A stretch of 64,000 bases of DNA from Cyanobacteria bacterium SBLK. GTDB lineage: Bacteria; Cyanobacteriota; Cyanobacteriia; Cyanobacteriales; Spirulinaceae. The stretch is taken from positions 1 to 64,000 of the forward strand of contig JAGHZQ010000088.1 in the NCBI GenBank assembly GCA_017746715.1. The letters are read 5' to 3'. This document shows, piece after piece, positions 7,469 to 15,911 of this stretch. Under the pieces are notes generated by a model, which ran no database searches, was not told where the DNA came from, and worked only from the letters and a program-made list of their open reading frames with translations. The position numbers were made by a program, and so were the translations under genes. Position 1 is the stretch's first letter. The number at the start of each line of letters is the position of its first letter.

Positions 7469-8848
7469 TTATATATTGATACTCATCATAATCCATCCTA
7501 AAGGAATTCCGGGTTCGATGCGATCTCGATATTCCCAAAGCAATTTTTTCAAGGGAAGCGGTGCAAATTCAATAGCAGGATTGTAATGAACGCTGGCTAA
7601 AGTCCACATGAGTTTAACTTGAGAATTGTGGCGTTCTTCGACTTTTTTTGCATCGTAATACGGACTATCTTTATCCCACAGTCCGATCGCAGTATATTCG
7701 ACATCGCCACCATCTTCATATTGTTTGTTATTGACCCAAGAATGGAAGAAGGTACAATGATAAATTAAATAAACGCAAAGTGTTTTTAAATCTTCTAAGT
7801 TTTTAATCTCTAAAGTGCCGTATTCTGATTTAAGAATTGAGTGTTTAACCAAGTCCTCCGACATGGCTTCGATTTCCGGCCAATGGGTTTGAATGGCTTC
7901 TTGATTGTTCGTAAAAAATTCCCCCACATATTTTTCTAAAAGCTCCCACATTGCCAATGCCGCGCGATCGAAATAATTGTTATCGATGGGGTCGGGGAGG
8001 ACTTGTTTGGCAGGAGACCAACGATAGCTCAAGACTTCAATTTCTTCAATGAGAATGCCATCGACGCTTGACATATCTAAAGCTGAAGCTGTTGTTAGAA
8101 AACCCGAATTACCAATAATTAGAGAAGCGCCTCTTTTATCGATACTCAGCAAGCCTTCAAAGTGAGAATAGAGGAGTTCGTAAATGGGATTTTTGTCAAC
8201 ATTGCGATAGAATGCCATTGCATATTGATCCATGTTCATGTGGGTTCTCCCTAAATGAGACTGGATCTCTTGAAAAACGTATTCGGCACTGCGAAAATAA
8301 TATTTGGCTTTTTCCCACTTTTCCCCATCGGTAGGATAGCAAACGATGGTTTGGTTTTTCCAACAATATTCGATGGAATGAACGTACAAGGCGCGATCTC
8401 GCAAGACAAAACGGGCCTCGCTATAAATGGGCAAAATCCCTCCGGGTTCGGCTTTGTAGCGTCCGGTTTGATAATTGATGGCATATTGCCACTCTTTCCC
8501 TTCCACGCGGTTCAATTTTCCCGGATTGAATCCATTTAAACGCCGTTCGACAAAATATTCGTCGCTGAATTTATCGGGACGCAGCCGACTTAAGTTAGCG
8601 GGCATCCATTGTTGTAGGTTCGGCCCGGTCATGGTGCGAAACCGACCGACCCTACTAAAGAGCCAATTAAAAAAAGTAAGAACATTTAAAGCAGTAGGCA
8701 AGGCACGCAAACCGAGATGTGCCTCATATCGAAGGGTCGGTTCGAGTTCTTTGGGGAGAGGACTATTAACGTCAAAGCGAGGAAAATCCTTACCGGGAGT
8801 TCCGTAGTATTGCAAACGTTCTTTGAGATTCTTGGGGGATGAGCTCAT
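7469..8848 (-). CDS. mini-lipoxygenase (iron dioxygenase, catalytic domain only)
   Basis: Oxygenates polyunsaturated fatty acids to hydroperoxides. All five expected iron ligands are visible: H198 and H203 in HLGRTH (H-x4-H), H369 and N373 in HSWVN (H-x3-N), and the C-terminal isoleucine I459 (SINI), whose carboxylate binds iron. At 459 aa it lacks the N-terminal PLAT/C2-like barrel of plant and animal enzymes and matches cyanobacterial mini-lipoxygenases. There is no signal peptide. It is first in an operon with the catalase-related haemoprotein, so its hydroperoxide is probably passed on. Regio- and stereospecificity are not predictable here. Confidence 0.88.
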   Translation of the reverse strand: MSSSPKNLKERLQYYGTPGKDFPRFDVNSPLPKELEPTLRYEAHLGLRALPTALNVLTFFNWLFSRVGRFRTMTGPNLQQWMPANLSRLRPDKFSDEYFVERRLNGFNPGKLNRVEGKEWQYAINYQTGRYKAEPGGILPIYSEARFVLRDRALYVHSIEYCWKNQTIVCYPTDGEKWEKAKYYFRSAEYVFQEIQSHLGRTHMNMDQYAMAFYRNVDKNPIYELLYSHFEGLLSIDKRGASLIIGNSGFLTTASALDMSSVDGILIEEIEVLSYRWSPAKQVLPDPIDNNYFDRAALAMWELLEKYVGEFFTNNQEAIQTHWPEIEAMSEDLVKHSILKSEYGTLEIKNLEDLKTLCVYLIYHCTFFHSWVNNKQYEDGGDVEYTAIGLWDKDSPYYDAKKVEERHNSQVKLMWTLASVHYNPAIEFAPLPLKKLLWEYRDRIEPGIPLGWIMMSINI

Positions 8849-9228
8849 GAGTTTAAAGAAAAATTGTTTAAAAATGTTACAGTCGCGATCGCTTCTCTAA
8901 TACCAATTCTCGAAAGTGGCTAGATAGTCAAAACGCTGAAATGAAGATACATCAGCAACTTATTTTAGCTAAGTCTCCAGCTACTTTATATAAATGGTAT
9001 AAGGCATTTAGAGAAACTTACGGGCAATACTAGGAGCTTTTTTTCTCAACTAGCGATTTTTTTACAATCTTTAAGGAAACGAATGAATATTTTGGACAAG
9101 TATCTTGCTCGAGGTTATAGTGTTGGAGATTTTTACCAATAGTCTGGTATACATAACTTTACTTTTCTCAAAACAAATCTCGACGTTGCCAAAGTTGTCC
9201 GGTAATCTCGCAACCGGAGTATTTCCTG
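8849..9228. other. 380-bp gap with short frame fragments, no supported gene
   Basis: The plus strand has a 30-codon frame at 8941-9033 ending FRETYGQY and a 19-codon frame at 9083-9142 (MNILDKYLARGYSVGDFYQ). The second continues past its stop for another 20 codons. These may be remains of a degraded gene, but I recognise no family. The lipoxygenase promoter must lie at the left end. Confidence 0.4.
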
Positions 9229-9720
9229 ATGAGCGATCGCATCGATCCCATTTCTTCTTTGACTGGGTATGAATTGGGTCGGCAATTTCCTTCTTATTTG
9301 GAGAAAACGCGACCGGATCGCGAAGAAACACTGGATCGACGAGAAAGTTGGATTGATTTTATGGTCGATCTAGCTCGGTTTGAAGGGCAGCTTTTTACAC
9401 TGTTTGATGCCCCCGGATGGGAGGGCAACCGTTTGCCAGTGGGGATACACCCGATCGCGCCCTGCCCTTGCAACCCGGTAGATTACCGCTTTCCGGTAGC
9501 AGGATACTATCACGCGGTACAACGGCAGGAAAATCCTCAATTTCCTCCCGTGCGGCGATCGCCGGTGGTATTGGTTCGCAAGGACTATTTAACCCAGACT
9601 TTCCCGCTCGCCGTCGTACAATATCAATTTTTGCTGGCGCTCGATCGCGGTGAAGAGATTGGAAAAGCGATGGCGATCGCCGTAGGGGAAGCAGGACAGC
9701 CGATCGAACACGAGTCTTGA
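9229..9720 (+). CDS. hypothetical protein, possible DUF2063/HvfC-like C-terminal domain
   Basis: A 163-aa soluble protein starting at ATG 9229 with GGAG at 9216-9219. The pattern DFMVDLARFEGQLFTLFDAPG, then YRFPVAGYYHAVQ, LVRKDYLTQTFPL and QYQFLLALDRGEEIGKAMA, resembles the order of motifs in DUF2063 (HvfC/BufC-type) proteins, but the usual N-terminal DNA-binding-like part is missing. It could be a shortened family member with lost upstream sequence (see 8849-9228). The family assignment is tentative. Confidence 0.55.
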   Translation: MSDRIDPISSLTGYELGRQFPSYLEKTRPDREETLDRRESWIDFMVDLARFEGQLFTLFDAPGWEGNRLPVGIHPIAPCPCNPVDYRFPVAGYYHAVQRQENPQFPPVRRSPVVLVRKDYLTQTFPLAVVQYQFLLALDRGEEIGKAMAIAVGEAGQPIEHES

Positions 9721-9896
9721 GCTAAACCCGGCAGCACTCGGGAGCAGTGGCTTGAAGCAGGCTTTTTTATTGCAGGCGATCGTCAAGTAGACACTGAAAA
9801 ATCTCCCTCAAACGGGGAGATTTAGAAAATTAAGGTTCAATGCGGGTCATTTCAAGAGTCGGGATTAGCCTCTAGACGATCGCTAAATCACCCTAA

Positions 9897-10454
9897 TTAT
9901 TTGCAATTGTTGCAGATAGGGGCGCCACAGAAAGGTAATTCCTCGGCGTAATAAACATCATTCTCACGAAGTGCGAGATTATTACCATCGGGATCGCAAA
10001 AGAAGGCAAGCACCGTCAAGCCGTCTCCTGCATTACAAAGCGGGCTAACTTCAACATATTTAGATAAGAGAGAATCCACTGCTTGTTTAATATCAGAGAC
10101 AACAATCGTTGCAGTTGCTTGTCCTGATTGAACAGGAGTACTAGCACTCAGTCCGATTTGCGTGTCGGGATATTCTGGATAGAAAACTTGTGTGTAATAA
10201 GGAAATTCTGTGTTCTTGCGATCGATATCCATATCGAGTACATCGGTGTACCAGTCTACCGATAGGAAGATATCGCTAACATTAAATCGCATTACATATC
10301 CTGATACTTCCGTTCCTCCCGGTCCTGCATTTGCAGGTGCAGTTAACCCCGGACAACCAAATAGAACAAATGTTACTGCAACGACGGCGATAAGCGCGGA
10401 AATTAACTTTTGACGGGCTTTTTTCGAGTTCGGGCCAATTGTACCGAGTATCAT
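9897..10454 (-). CDS. exported VOC (glyoxalase/bleomycin-resistance fold) protein
   Basis: The chosen start is the ATG at 10452-10454, because GGAGG lies 5 bp before it; an in-frame ATG four codons upstream has no such signal. The protein is about 185 aa with a hydrophobic export segment (LISALIAVVAVTFVLFGC) that ends in a lipobox-like LFGC, followed by an alternative AxA site (APANA). A single VOC module follows (YVMRFNVSDIFLSVDWYTDVLDMDI, then FFCDPDGNNLALREN). The C-terminus is Cys-rich (CGAPICNNCK). Secreted VOC proteins are uncommon; substrate and metal are unknown. Confidence 0.7.
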   Translation of the reverse strand: MILGTIGPNSKKARQKLISALIAVVAVTFVLFGCPGLTAPANAGPGGTEVSGYVMRFNVSDIFLSVDWYTDVLDMDIDRKNTEFPYYTQVFYPEYPDTQIGLSASTPVQSGQATATIVVSDIKQAVDSLLSKYVEVSPLCNAGDGLTVLAFFCDPDGNNLALRENDVYYAEELPFCGAPICNNCK

Positions 10455-10466
10455 CCAATCCTCCAT

Positions 10467-10834
10467 TTTTAGGGATTTGTGAAAACAACATCACTCTATC
10501 ACAGATAGAATAAAACGGAATTTCATTTATATTTATTTACTGTTTGAAAGATTACTTAATTCTCTTTGGTTAACATCTAAAAGTATTGCTTTTTTGTATA
10601 AATTGTTTAATCTTTAATATTAGCATAAAAAAAGAGGTAGTCTTTTTAATAGCAAAATTAATTATCGCCTCTTGCCGCGATCGCGCTTCTATTAAATTGA
10701 GAGAGTCCAGAAAACTCTAGATTCTCGATCGCCGACTCATACCCAATCCATTGGGTTGAGGAAGTTTTGCGGGATATGCGTAGAGAGAAAGCATGCCTTC
10801 TCTCTACTCGATTTGGGATAAGCATTTTTACTGT
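10467..10834. other. AT-rich gap with no gene seen
   Basis: This stretch has poly-A/T tracts (10535-10640), two HIP1-type sites and a short palindrome CCCAATCCATTGGG near 10742. It probably contains the promoter of the leftward VOC gene. No open frame with a ribosome binding site was found before the operator at 10836. Confidence 0.5.
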
Positions 10835-10863
10835 TTGACCGACCGGTCGGTCAATATTAGAAT
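10835..10863 (+). promoter_or_regulatory. sigma-70-type promoter overlapped by a perfect TetR-type operator
   Basis: A perfect 18-bp palindrome, TGACCGACCGGTCGGTCA, occupies 10836-10853. It overlaps a promoter with TTGACC at 10835-10840, a 17-bp spacer and TAGAAT at 10858-10863. Palindromes of the form GACCGACCGGTCGGTC are typical TetR-family operators. A bound dimer would cover the -35 box and spacer and block transcription. No TetR gene is in this window. Confidence 0.75.
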
Positions 10864-10900
10864 AGAGATATAAACGGAAAGAAATTCGGAGTCCTTCGCT

Positions 10901-11029
10901 ATGGATATCTTGACACTCTCAATCCTCTTCACTTCAGTTTGGTTATTCGATACCATCGCCAATAGTTTTCCCAAACTTTTTCGCTGGCTGCTGCAAGCGA
11001 TCGAGGACGGCGATCGCGTTAAATCTTGA
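10901..11029 (+). CDS. 42-aa membrane peptide under a TetR-type operator
   Basis: ATG 10901, with GGAG at 10888-10891 (9-bp spacing), begins a 42-codon frame (MDILTLSILFTSVWLFDTI and onward) ending DGDRVKS. Residues about 3-20 are hydrophobic and the rest is amphipathic with basic and acidic residues, as in a single-pass small membrane protein. It lies 38 bp after the -10 box of a strong promoter. I do not recognise the family. The combination of promoter, operator and ribosome site is the main support. Confidence 0.6.
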   Translation: MDILTLSILFTSVWLFDTIANSFPKLFRWLLQAIEDGDRVKS

Positions 11030-11040
11030 CTGGTAACTGA

Positions 11041-11682
11041 TTACTTCCTTCTTTCGTCCAGTTTGCGATAGACATCGCGAATATCGACATGGTGATGAGC
11101 GAGGGCGACGAGGGTATGGTAGAAAAGATCTGCGGCTTCAGAGGCGATCGCGTCGGCATCATCATCTTTACAAGCCATCACGACTTCTGCACTTTCTTCT
11201 CCGATTTTTTTCAGGATCTTATTATCGCCTCCAGCAAAAAGTTTGCAAGTATAGGAAGTTTCTGTCGGGTTATCGCGGCGATCGCGAATGGTACCGTACA
11301 AACCCGAGAGGGTATTGGCTGGGGGAGCTTGTTTTGTGCCTTCGACTTGGTGAAAGCAGCTTCTTTCCCCAGTATGGCAGGCAATATCGCCGATCTGTTC
11401 GATGGTAACGAGGAGGGCATCGCTATCGCAATCATAGCGCAGGGATTTGACTTTTTGAATGTGTCCGGAGGTTGCGCCTTTATGCCAGAGTTCTTGACGA
11501 GATCGACTCCAGTACCAAACTTCTCCGGTTTCGAGGGTTTTCTGCAAGGATTCTCGGTTCATCCATGCCATCATTAACACGGTCCCATCGAGATAATCTT
11601 GGGCGATGGCAGGGACCAAGCCGCGATCGTTAAATTTAATTTGTTTGATGGGGATGGCTTGGCTGAAAGAAGAAGCAGTCAT
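11041..11682 (-). CDS. hisIE: bifunctional phosphoribosyl-AMP cyclohydrolase / phosphoribosyl-ATP pyrophosphohydrolase
   Basis: Catalyses steps 2 and 3 of histidine biosynthesis in the cytoplasm. The HisI domain (about 15-115) has MMAWMNRESLQKTLETGEV, YWSRSRQELWHKG and the metal-binding DCDSDALL and GERSCFH motifs. The HisE domain (about 125-213) has the MazG-like helices with GEESAEVVMACKDDD. The fused length of 213 aa is the usual cyanobacterial and enterobacterial arrangement. It stands alone here, away from other his genes. Confidence 0.95.
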   Translation of the reverse strand: MTASSFSQAIPIKQIKFNDRGLVPAIAQDYLDGTVLMMAWMNRESLQKTLETGEVWYWSRSRQELWHKGATSGHIQKVKSLRYDCDSDALLVTIEQIGDIACHTGERSCFHQVEGTKQAPPANTLSGLYGTIRDRRDNPTETSYTCKLFAGGDNKILKKIGEESAEVVMACKDDDADAIASEAADLFYHTLVALAHHHVDIRDVYRKLDERRK

Positions 11683-11799
11683 GATTTACCGAATAGAGGA
11701 ATCTGTAATTTATCTTAGAACAAAATTTCACCATTTCTGACATCGGAACTCGAGAGATATAATAGGCGGCTGAGGCAATTATTGAGGAGAACTCGAGCC

Positions 11800-12186
11800 A
11801 TGCGAATGCTGCACACTATGTTAAGAGTCGGCAATTTGGATGAATCCATTCAGTTTTACTGCGAGGTTTTAGGGATGAAACTTTTACGTCAAAAAGATTA
11901 TCCCGGTGGCAAGTTTACCCTTGCTTTTGTGGGCTATGGGGACGAGTCGGATAACACGGTTATCGAACTGACTCATAACTGGGGGGTTGACAGTTACGAT
12001 ATCGGGAGCGGTTACGGTCATATCGCTCTTGGTGTCGATGATATTTACACGACTTGCGAGGAGATTAAAACGCGAGGGGGTAAGGTCGTTCGCGAGCCGG
12101 GTCCAATGAAACACGGTACGACGGAAATTGCTTTTATTGAAGATCCGACGGGGTATAAGGTGGAGTTGATTCAGTTGAAAAAATAA
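11800..12186 (+). CDS. gloA: lactoylglutathione lyase (glyoxalase I)
   Basis: Converts the methylglyoxal-glutathione hemithioacetal to S-lactoylglutathione. I place the start at ATG 11800, preceded by GAGGAG at 11784-11789; a TTG frame at 11782 overlaps that site and is rejected. The resulting 128-aa protein begins MRMLHTMLRVGNL as in other bacterial GloA proteins. It has the two-fold VOC fold with metal-ligand contexts MLHTMLR, VIELTHNWG, YGHIALGVDD and VELIQLKK. It forms a single-gene unit. Confidence 0.95.
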   Translation: MRMLHTMLRVGNLDESIQFYCEVLGMKLLRQKDYPGGKFTLAFVGYGDESDNTVIELTHNWGVDSYDIGSGYGHIALGVDDIYTTCEEIKTRGGKVVREPGPMKHGTTEIAFIEDPTGYKVELIQLKK

Positions 12187-12731
12187 GATTGTCGATCGAA
12201 TCAGTTTATTTTTTGTTGTGCTTTATTCTCTCATTTTGGGAAACGGAGGCGCAATTTTTTTGTCTTTTTTCAGTGCGATCGCGCTGTAGAACGGGTTCTA
12301 TTATAACAGACGTTTTTGCCAAATGAAAAGCGATCGCTTTTCTTAACCCAAAGTCAAAATATTTTGAGGATAATCTACAACTAATTTGCGTGTTTTTAGC
12401 CATCGCAGTTCTCAAAGAAGATTGTTAAAGTTATCTCCACTTAATGCTTCAATTGTAGAGTTCTTCTCCGTCAATTTTTACATTACTACGATAGAGAAAA
12501 AACTCCGCTTCTCCTCCGGCTGTTTGCATCTCTTTGGTTTCATCTTCAGTCAATCGAGATCCTTATCCCTTGGTGGCAAATTTATTGACACTCGCGATCG
12601 CGATCGCTATTTTCGAGTAACCCAGAGCGCCCGATTGCCCGATCGCGATCGCAAGGATCTTCTGACAGTATCACATTGTTTTGTCAACAACTTCATTGAA
12701 AATAATAGTATGTAAAGAATAGGTAAAGTTT
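12187..12731. other. 545-bp gap, no supported gene
   Basis: The sequence contains several HIP1 sites and scattered AT tracts. An open frame at 12386-12715 has no ribosome binding site and an improbable composition. I see no RNA motif. The right end must hold the promoter for the gene at 12732. Confidence 0.5.
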
Positions 12732-12965
12732 ATGCTACGGGTCTTTGAATCTTCCCCTCGTCTAATTCCGGGTGCTCTATCAGACTTATTTGCTCAAGCC
12801 AGCCAGTCGGGAAAAATTACCCTTGCCGATCGCTATGGTTTAATGGCGGCAATTTTGGATGATTCTCTCGGAGATGAAGAAAAGGCTTCAATTGACCGCT
12901 TGCTGAGAGCCACGCGCACGGGACGAATGAAGGTTGTTAATGAAATTTCTTTGACCCGTTGCTAG
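12732..12965 (+). CDS. small conserved cyanobacterial protein of unknown function
   Basis: A 77-aa soluble protein. The stretch LTLADRYGLMAAILDDSLGDEE-like (about residues 30-55) followed by RLLRATRTGR matches a small protein I recall as widespread in cyanobacteria and always annotated hypothetical. No catalytic motif or membrane segment is visible; it is predicted all-helical. It lies just upstream of the SRP RNA gene, which reads the opposite way. Confidence 0.75.
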   Translation: MLRVFESSPRLIPGALSDLFAQASQSGKITLADRYGLMAAILDDSLGDEEKASIDRLLRATRTGRMKVVNEISLTRC

Positions 12966-13032
12966 TTTCTCCCTGCTTGGGAGAGGTTGGGCATGGGGAC
13001 GGGTTGGAGCTGTTATTGGCTTAATCCATAAT

Positions 13033-13120
13033 AAAAAGACCCGGAGTCAACGCCTATCACAAGCATCCCGTATTGCTGCTCCTTCCGGCCTGACAAGGTT
13101 GGGGCGTTGCGATCGCATCG
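13033..13120 (-). ncRNA. ffs: signal recognition particle RNA (4.5S type)
   Basis: Read on the minus strand, the sequence contains GTCAGGCCGGAAGGAGCAGC, the conserved apical hairpin of bacterial SRP RNA with its GGAA-type loop, which binds Ffh. It is closed by a basal helix between 13103-13109 (CAACGCC on the RNA) and 13048-13054 (GGCGTTG). A T-run (TTTTTATTATGG on the RNA strand) follows near 13033 as a likely termination point. Exact ends are approximate. The RNA guides membrane-protein ribosomes to the membrane. Confidence 0.9.
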
Positions 13121-13159
13121 ATCCGGATCCGTTTTTAAGTATAGCATATTTTTTTGCGT

Positions 13160-13885
13160 TTAATTCTCGGCTTCTCGAGACGAACTTTCACGAGAATCGG
13201 TTTGAGCGTCTTGTTTGGCCAGTAATCTTTCTTGGCGTTTCTGGCGATCGGTTTTCAGAACGTCTTCGAGAACTTGTTTGGCTTGTTCCATTTTCTCCAA
13301 ATTGCTTTGGTAGATTTCCAAATCTTTTTGCATTTTTTCTACGGGTAAGTGCAAGCTGCGACCTATCTCCGAGATCGCTTTCTCTCGACGTTCCCCCTCA
13401 ATAACAATCGAGCGATCGATGGCTTCGAATAGCGCGTACAAACCGATAGCAAACAGGCGGCTGTATTTGAAGTTCGCAGCAAAAGCAATTGATTTTAAGG
13501 TTTCATAGAGACGTTCGCTCTCTTCCAAAGAAACCAAAGCACTATTCCAAGATACCAATTGTTCGAGCGATAAGCGCTGCGCGAGGGAATTTAACACCAT
13601 TGCATCATCGCGATATTTTTGGGGATTATCTTCCACGGCCAGACAGAGTCCGTTAAAAATGGAAACCTTATCTCGTTCCGGTTGATAGCCTGCCATAAAG
13701 CGATCGAAAGCAGTGACGACACCCAATCCATAAATCGGATCGTACTGAAAATTGACATTGACCGATAGCAGGTGCATTTCCACCATGACTTCTTCGACAA
13801 TACGCCGATAAATGGAGTTAATGGGACGAGCGTGGTGGTTATAAAAATTTTGTTTGGTATCTGAAAGCGTGCGAACGTTATCCAC
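13160..13885 (-). CDS. thf1: thylakoid formation / photosystem II biogenesis protein Thf1 (Psp29)
   Basis: About 241 aa from a GTG at 13883-13885 (VDNVRTLSDTKQNFY). The longer upstream frame has foreign composition and is rejected. The family signature RPINSIYRRIVEEVMVEMHLLSVN and DPIYGLGVVTAFDRFMAGYQ are clear, and the C-terminus (about 160-241) is a charged coiled coil. Thf1/Psp29 is thylakoid-associated. It promotes photosystem II assembly or FtsH-dependent repair, and in plants vesicle-mediated thylakoid formation. No SD sequence is obvious. Confidence 0.92.
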   Translation of the reverse strand: MDNVRTLSDTKQNFYNHHARPINSIYRRIVEEVMVEMHLLSVNVNFQYDPIYGLGVVTAFDRFMAGYQPERDKVSIFNGLCLAVEDNPQKYRDDAMVLNSLAQRLSLEQLVSWNSALVSLEESERLYETLKSIAFAANFKYSRLFAIGLYALFEAIDRSIVIEGERREKAISEIGRSLHLPVEKMQKDLEIYQSNLEKMEQAKQVLEDVLKTDRQKRQERLLAKQDAQTDSRESSSREAEN

Positions 13886-14157
13886 AAAGTCAACTCTAGA
13901 CGAAACAGCTTTTCCTATTTTCTCATAGAATTTCAGATTGCAAATACAAATCCCAAGACCGCATTCAGTCATTGGGATTTTGCCAAGTATTCGGTTGGAT
14001 GGCTTTTTGACATCCTCCTCACTGTAAAAAAGAACTGTCAAACAAAACGGACAGGAATTTCTCAGTACAATTGTTACAACAAAAGCCCTGCCCAAAGAAA
14101 AAGGGCGATCTTGTTAAGATTTTCAACCCCTCGAATTTTACTTAACTCGAATTTTAC

Positions 14158-14523
14158 TTAAGTTGTTCCGTTGCGCTCGGTTTCTAGGGCTTCTTTTTCA
14201 GTCTCGAAAATTTCGAAAACCGAATCCATCATTGTGACTTCAAACACTAATTTGGCTTCGGGATGGACATTGCAAATGCGAAAGCTCCCCTCTACTTTGT
14301 CTGCGTCTCGCATTCCGGCAACCAGCGATGTCAAACCCGAACTATCAATAAAATTAACCTGACTCAGATTAACAACCACGTGAGAACTGAGTTTGGAGAT
14401 ACATTCTTGCAATTTCAAGCGAAATTGCCAAGCGGTGGTAATATCCAAGCGACCGCTCGGAGCTAGGACGATTACTTTTGTCCCATCTTTGGTTGTATGT
14501 TCTTTTTGTTCGATGTGAATCAC
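14158..14523 (-). CDS. anti-sigma-factor antagonist (STAS domain)
   Basis: A 121-aa single-domain STAS protein of the SpoIIAA/RsbV class. The motif VNFIDSSGLTSLVAGMRDAD holds the conserved phosphorylatable serine of the DSSG loop, the residue that partner-switching kinases modify. The N-terminus (VIVLAPSGRLDITTAWQFR) and the central strand are standard. Such proteins bind unphosphorylated anti-sigma kinases and free a sigma factor or other target. No cognate kinase or phosphatase gene is nearby, so the partner is unknown. Confidence 0.9.
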   Translation of the reverse strand: MIHIEQKEHTTKDGTKVIVLAPSGRLDITTAWQFRLKLQECISKLSSHVVVNLSQVNFIDSSGLTSLVAGMRDADKVEGSFRICNVHPEAKLVFEVTMMDSVFEIFETEKEALETERNGTT

Positions 14524-14882
14524 TCGTCAATTCGCCTCAAAAACTCAAGCTGTGTATCTTGGTTTGTGCCAGTAGTCTACCAAGCAATCTTATAGAAGGA
14601 TTAACTCGGGACTAACTCGAAAGTTCTTCTAGAAAGTTCTTCAGCAAAGTTCTTCTGGAAAATTCCCTCCTAGCTTACCATCCAGAGCGAGCAATCAAAG
14701 CGATCTTTCCAAAAAACAATTTTTTGTTGGTGTTTTTTATCGGCCGCTTTTTTTTCTCGAATTTGATGCAAGCGATGGAAAGATTTATCGAACTTGCTTA
14801 CCGAATTCTCGATAGCCTTTTCGAGTGTATTTTAACACCCCAGTTTCTGTCAAACAGATATTCAACCCGAAAATATCGAATG
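14524..14882. other. 359-bp gap with short AAGTTCTTC repeats, no gene seen
   Basis: Three imperfect copies of AAAGTTCTTC(T/A) lie at about 14620-14660. The right half could encode only frames in the shadow of hemF. The promoter for the STAS gene must be at the left side. Confidence 0.5.
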
Positions 14883-15911
14883 TTATTGGGGAGTCCAATT
14901 CGCCCAATCTTGAGGTTTGAGGAAGATTTCGTACAATTGGGCTTCTGGAGTATCGGTATCGGGGGCATAGCAGTATTCCCAACGTACCATTGGCGGCAGG
15001 GACATCAAAATCGACTCGGTACGTCCGTTGGTTTGCAATCCGAAAATCGTGCCGCGATCGTAGACGAGGTTAAACTCGACATAGCGACCTCGTCGGTAGA
15101 GTTGGAAATTGCGTTCGCGATCGCCCCACGTTGTTTCCTGTCGCTTTTCGGCAATGGGAACGTAAGCGGGTAAAAATCCCTTGGCACAGCTTTGCACGAA
15201 AGCAAATAAGTCTTCCCAAGTCCGTTGCGGGAGGTTGCCGATCTCTCGACTGCAAGTGGCGGACGCTTTATCGGCGTGAGGTCCGCGATAGAGTTCTCCC
15301 GTCCCATCTTGATAATCAAAGAAAATCCCCCCCACCCCTCGAGTTTCTTGACGGTGCTTGAGATAAAAATATTCATCGCACCAAGTTTTAAATACGGGAT
15401 AGTAGTCGGGATGATGGCGATCGCAAATTTCCTTAAACGTCTGGTGAAAATGTTGGACATCTTCGACAAATCCATAGTAGGGCGTCATATCGATGCCTCC
15501 ACCAAACCACCACACCGGTCCGGCCTCAAAATAGCGGTAGTTGAGGTGAATCGTGGGAATATAGGGATTGAGGGGATGTAACACCATCGATGTTCCCGTG
15601 GCATAAAAGCCATGTCCTTCTGCTTCCGGACGCTGCTTGAGAATGGAAGGCGGCAACTGCTTGCCCCAAACTTCGGAAAAATTAACCCCGCCTTGCTCGA
15701 AAACCCGACCGTCCCGCATGATTCGCGATCGCCCTCCCCCACCTTCTTCTCGCTGCCAAGCATCTTCACGAAATTTTCCCGTTTTATCTAAGCCCTCTAG
15801 GCCTTGACAAATTTCATCTTGTATATCTTTCATGAATTGGCTGATGCGGGCTTGAGAATCAGCAGGAGGTGGGGTAGGCGTAGCGACAGCGGACGCAGAA
15901 GCAACAGTCAT
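14883..15911 (-). CDS. hemF: oxygen-dependent coproporphyrinogen III oxidase
   Basis: Converts coproporphyrinogen III to protoporphyrinogen IX with O2, on the common branch to haem and chlorophyll. The 342-aa protein has the family signatures FFDYQDGTGEL, the GGGIDMTPYYGF motif, GRYVEFNLVYDRGTIFGLQT, and the MSLPPMVRWEY segment. Residues 1-25 are a low-complexity leader (ASAVATPTPPPADSQ). It is a single-gene unit; an oxygen-independent counterpart is not in this window. Confidence 0.96.
   Translation of the reverse strand: MTVASASAVATPTPPPADSQARISQFMKDIQDEICQGLEGLDKTGKFREDAWQREEGGGGRSRIMRDGRVFEQGGVNFSEVWGKQLPPSILKQRPEAEGHGFYATGTSMVLHPLNPYIPTIHLNYRYFEAGPVWWFGGGIDMTPYYGFVEDVQHFHQTFKEICDRHHPDYYPVFKTWCDEYFYLKHRQETRGVGGIFFDYQDGTGELYRGPHADKASATCSREIGNLPQRTWEDLFAFVQSCAKGFLPAYVPIAEKRQETTWGDRERNFQLYRRGRYVEFNLVYDRGTIFGLQTNGRTESILMSLPPMVRWEYCYAPDTDTPEAQLYEIFLKPQDWANWTPQ

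Noticed and set aside
8941..9142. Two mini-frames upstream of the DUF2063-like gene
   Set aside because: They are in different frames, lack ribosome sites and match nothing I know; they are mentioned only as possible gene debris.
13886..14095. N-terminal extension of Thf1
   Set aside because: The family starts at VDNVRTLSDTK. The upstream codons have foreign composition and overlap a probable promoter.
14724..15173. 149-codon plus-strand frame over the hemF 3' end
   Set aside because: It overlaps hemF antisense and has no ribosome site or family match.
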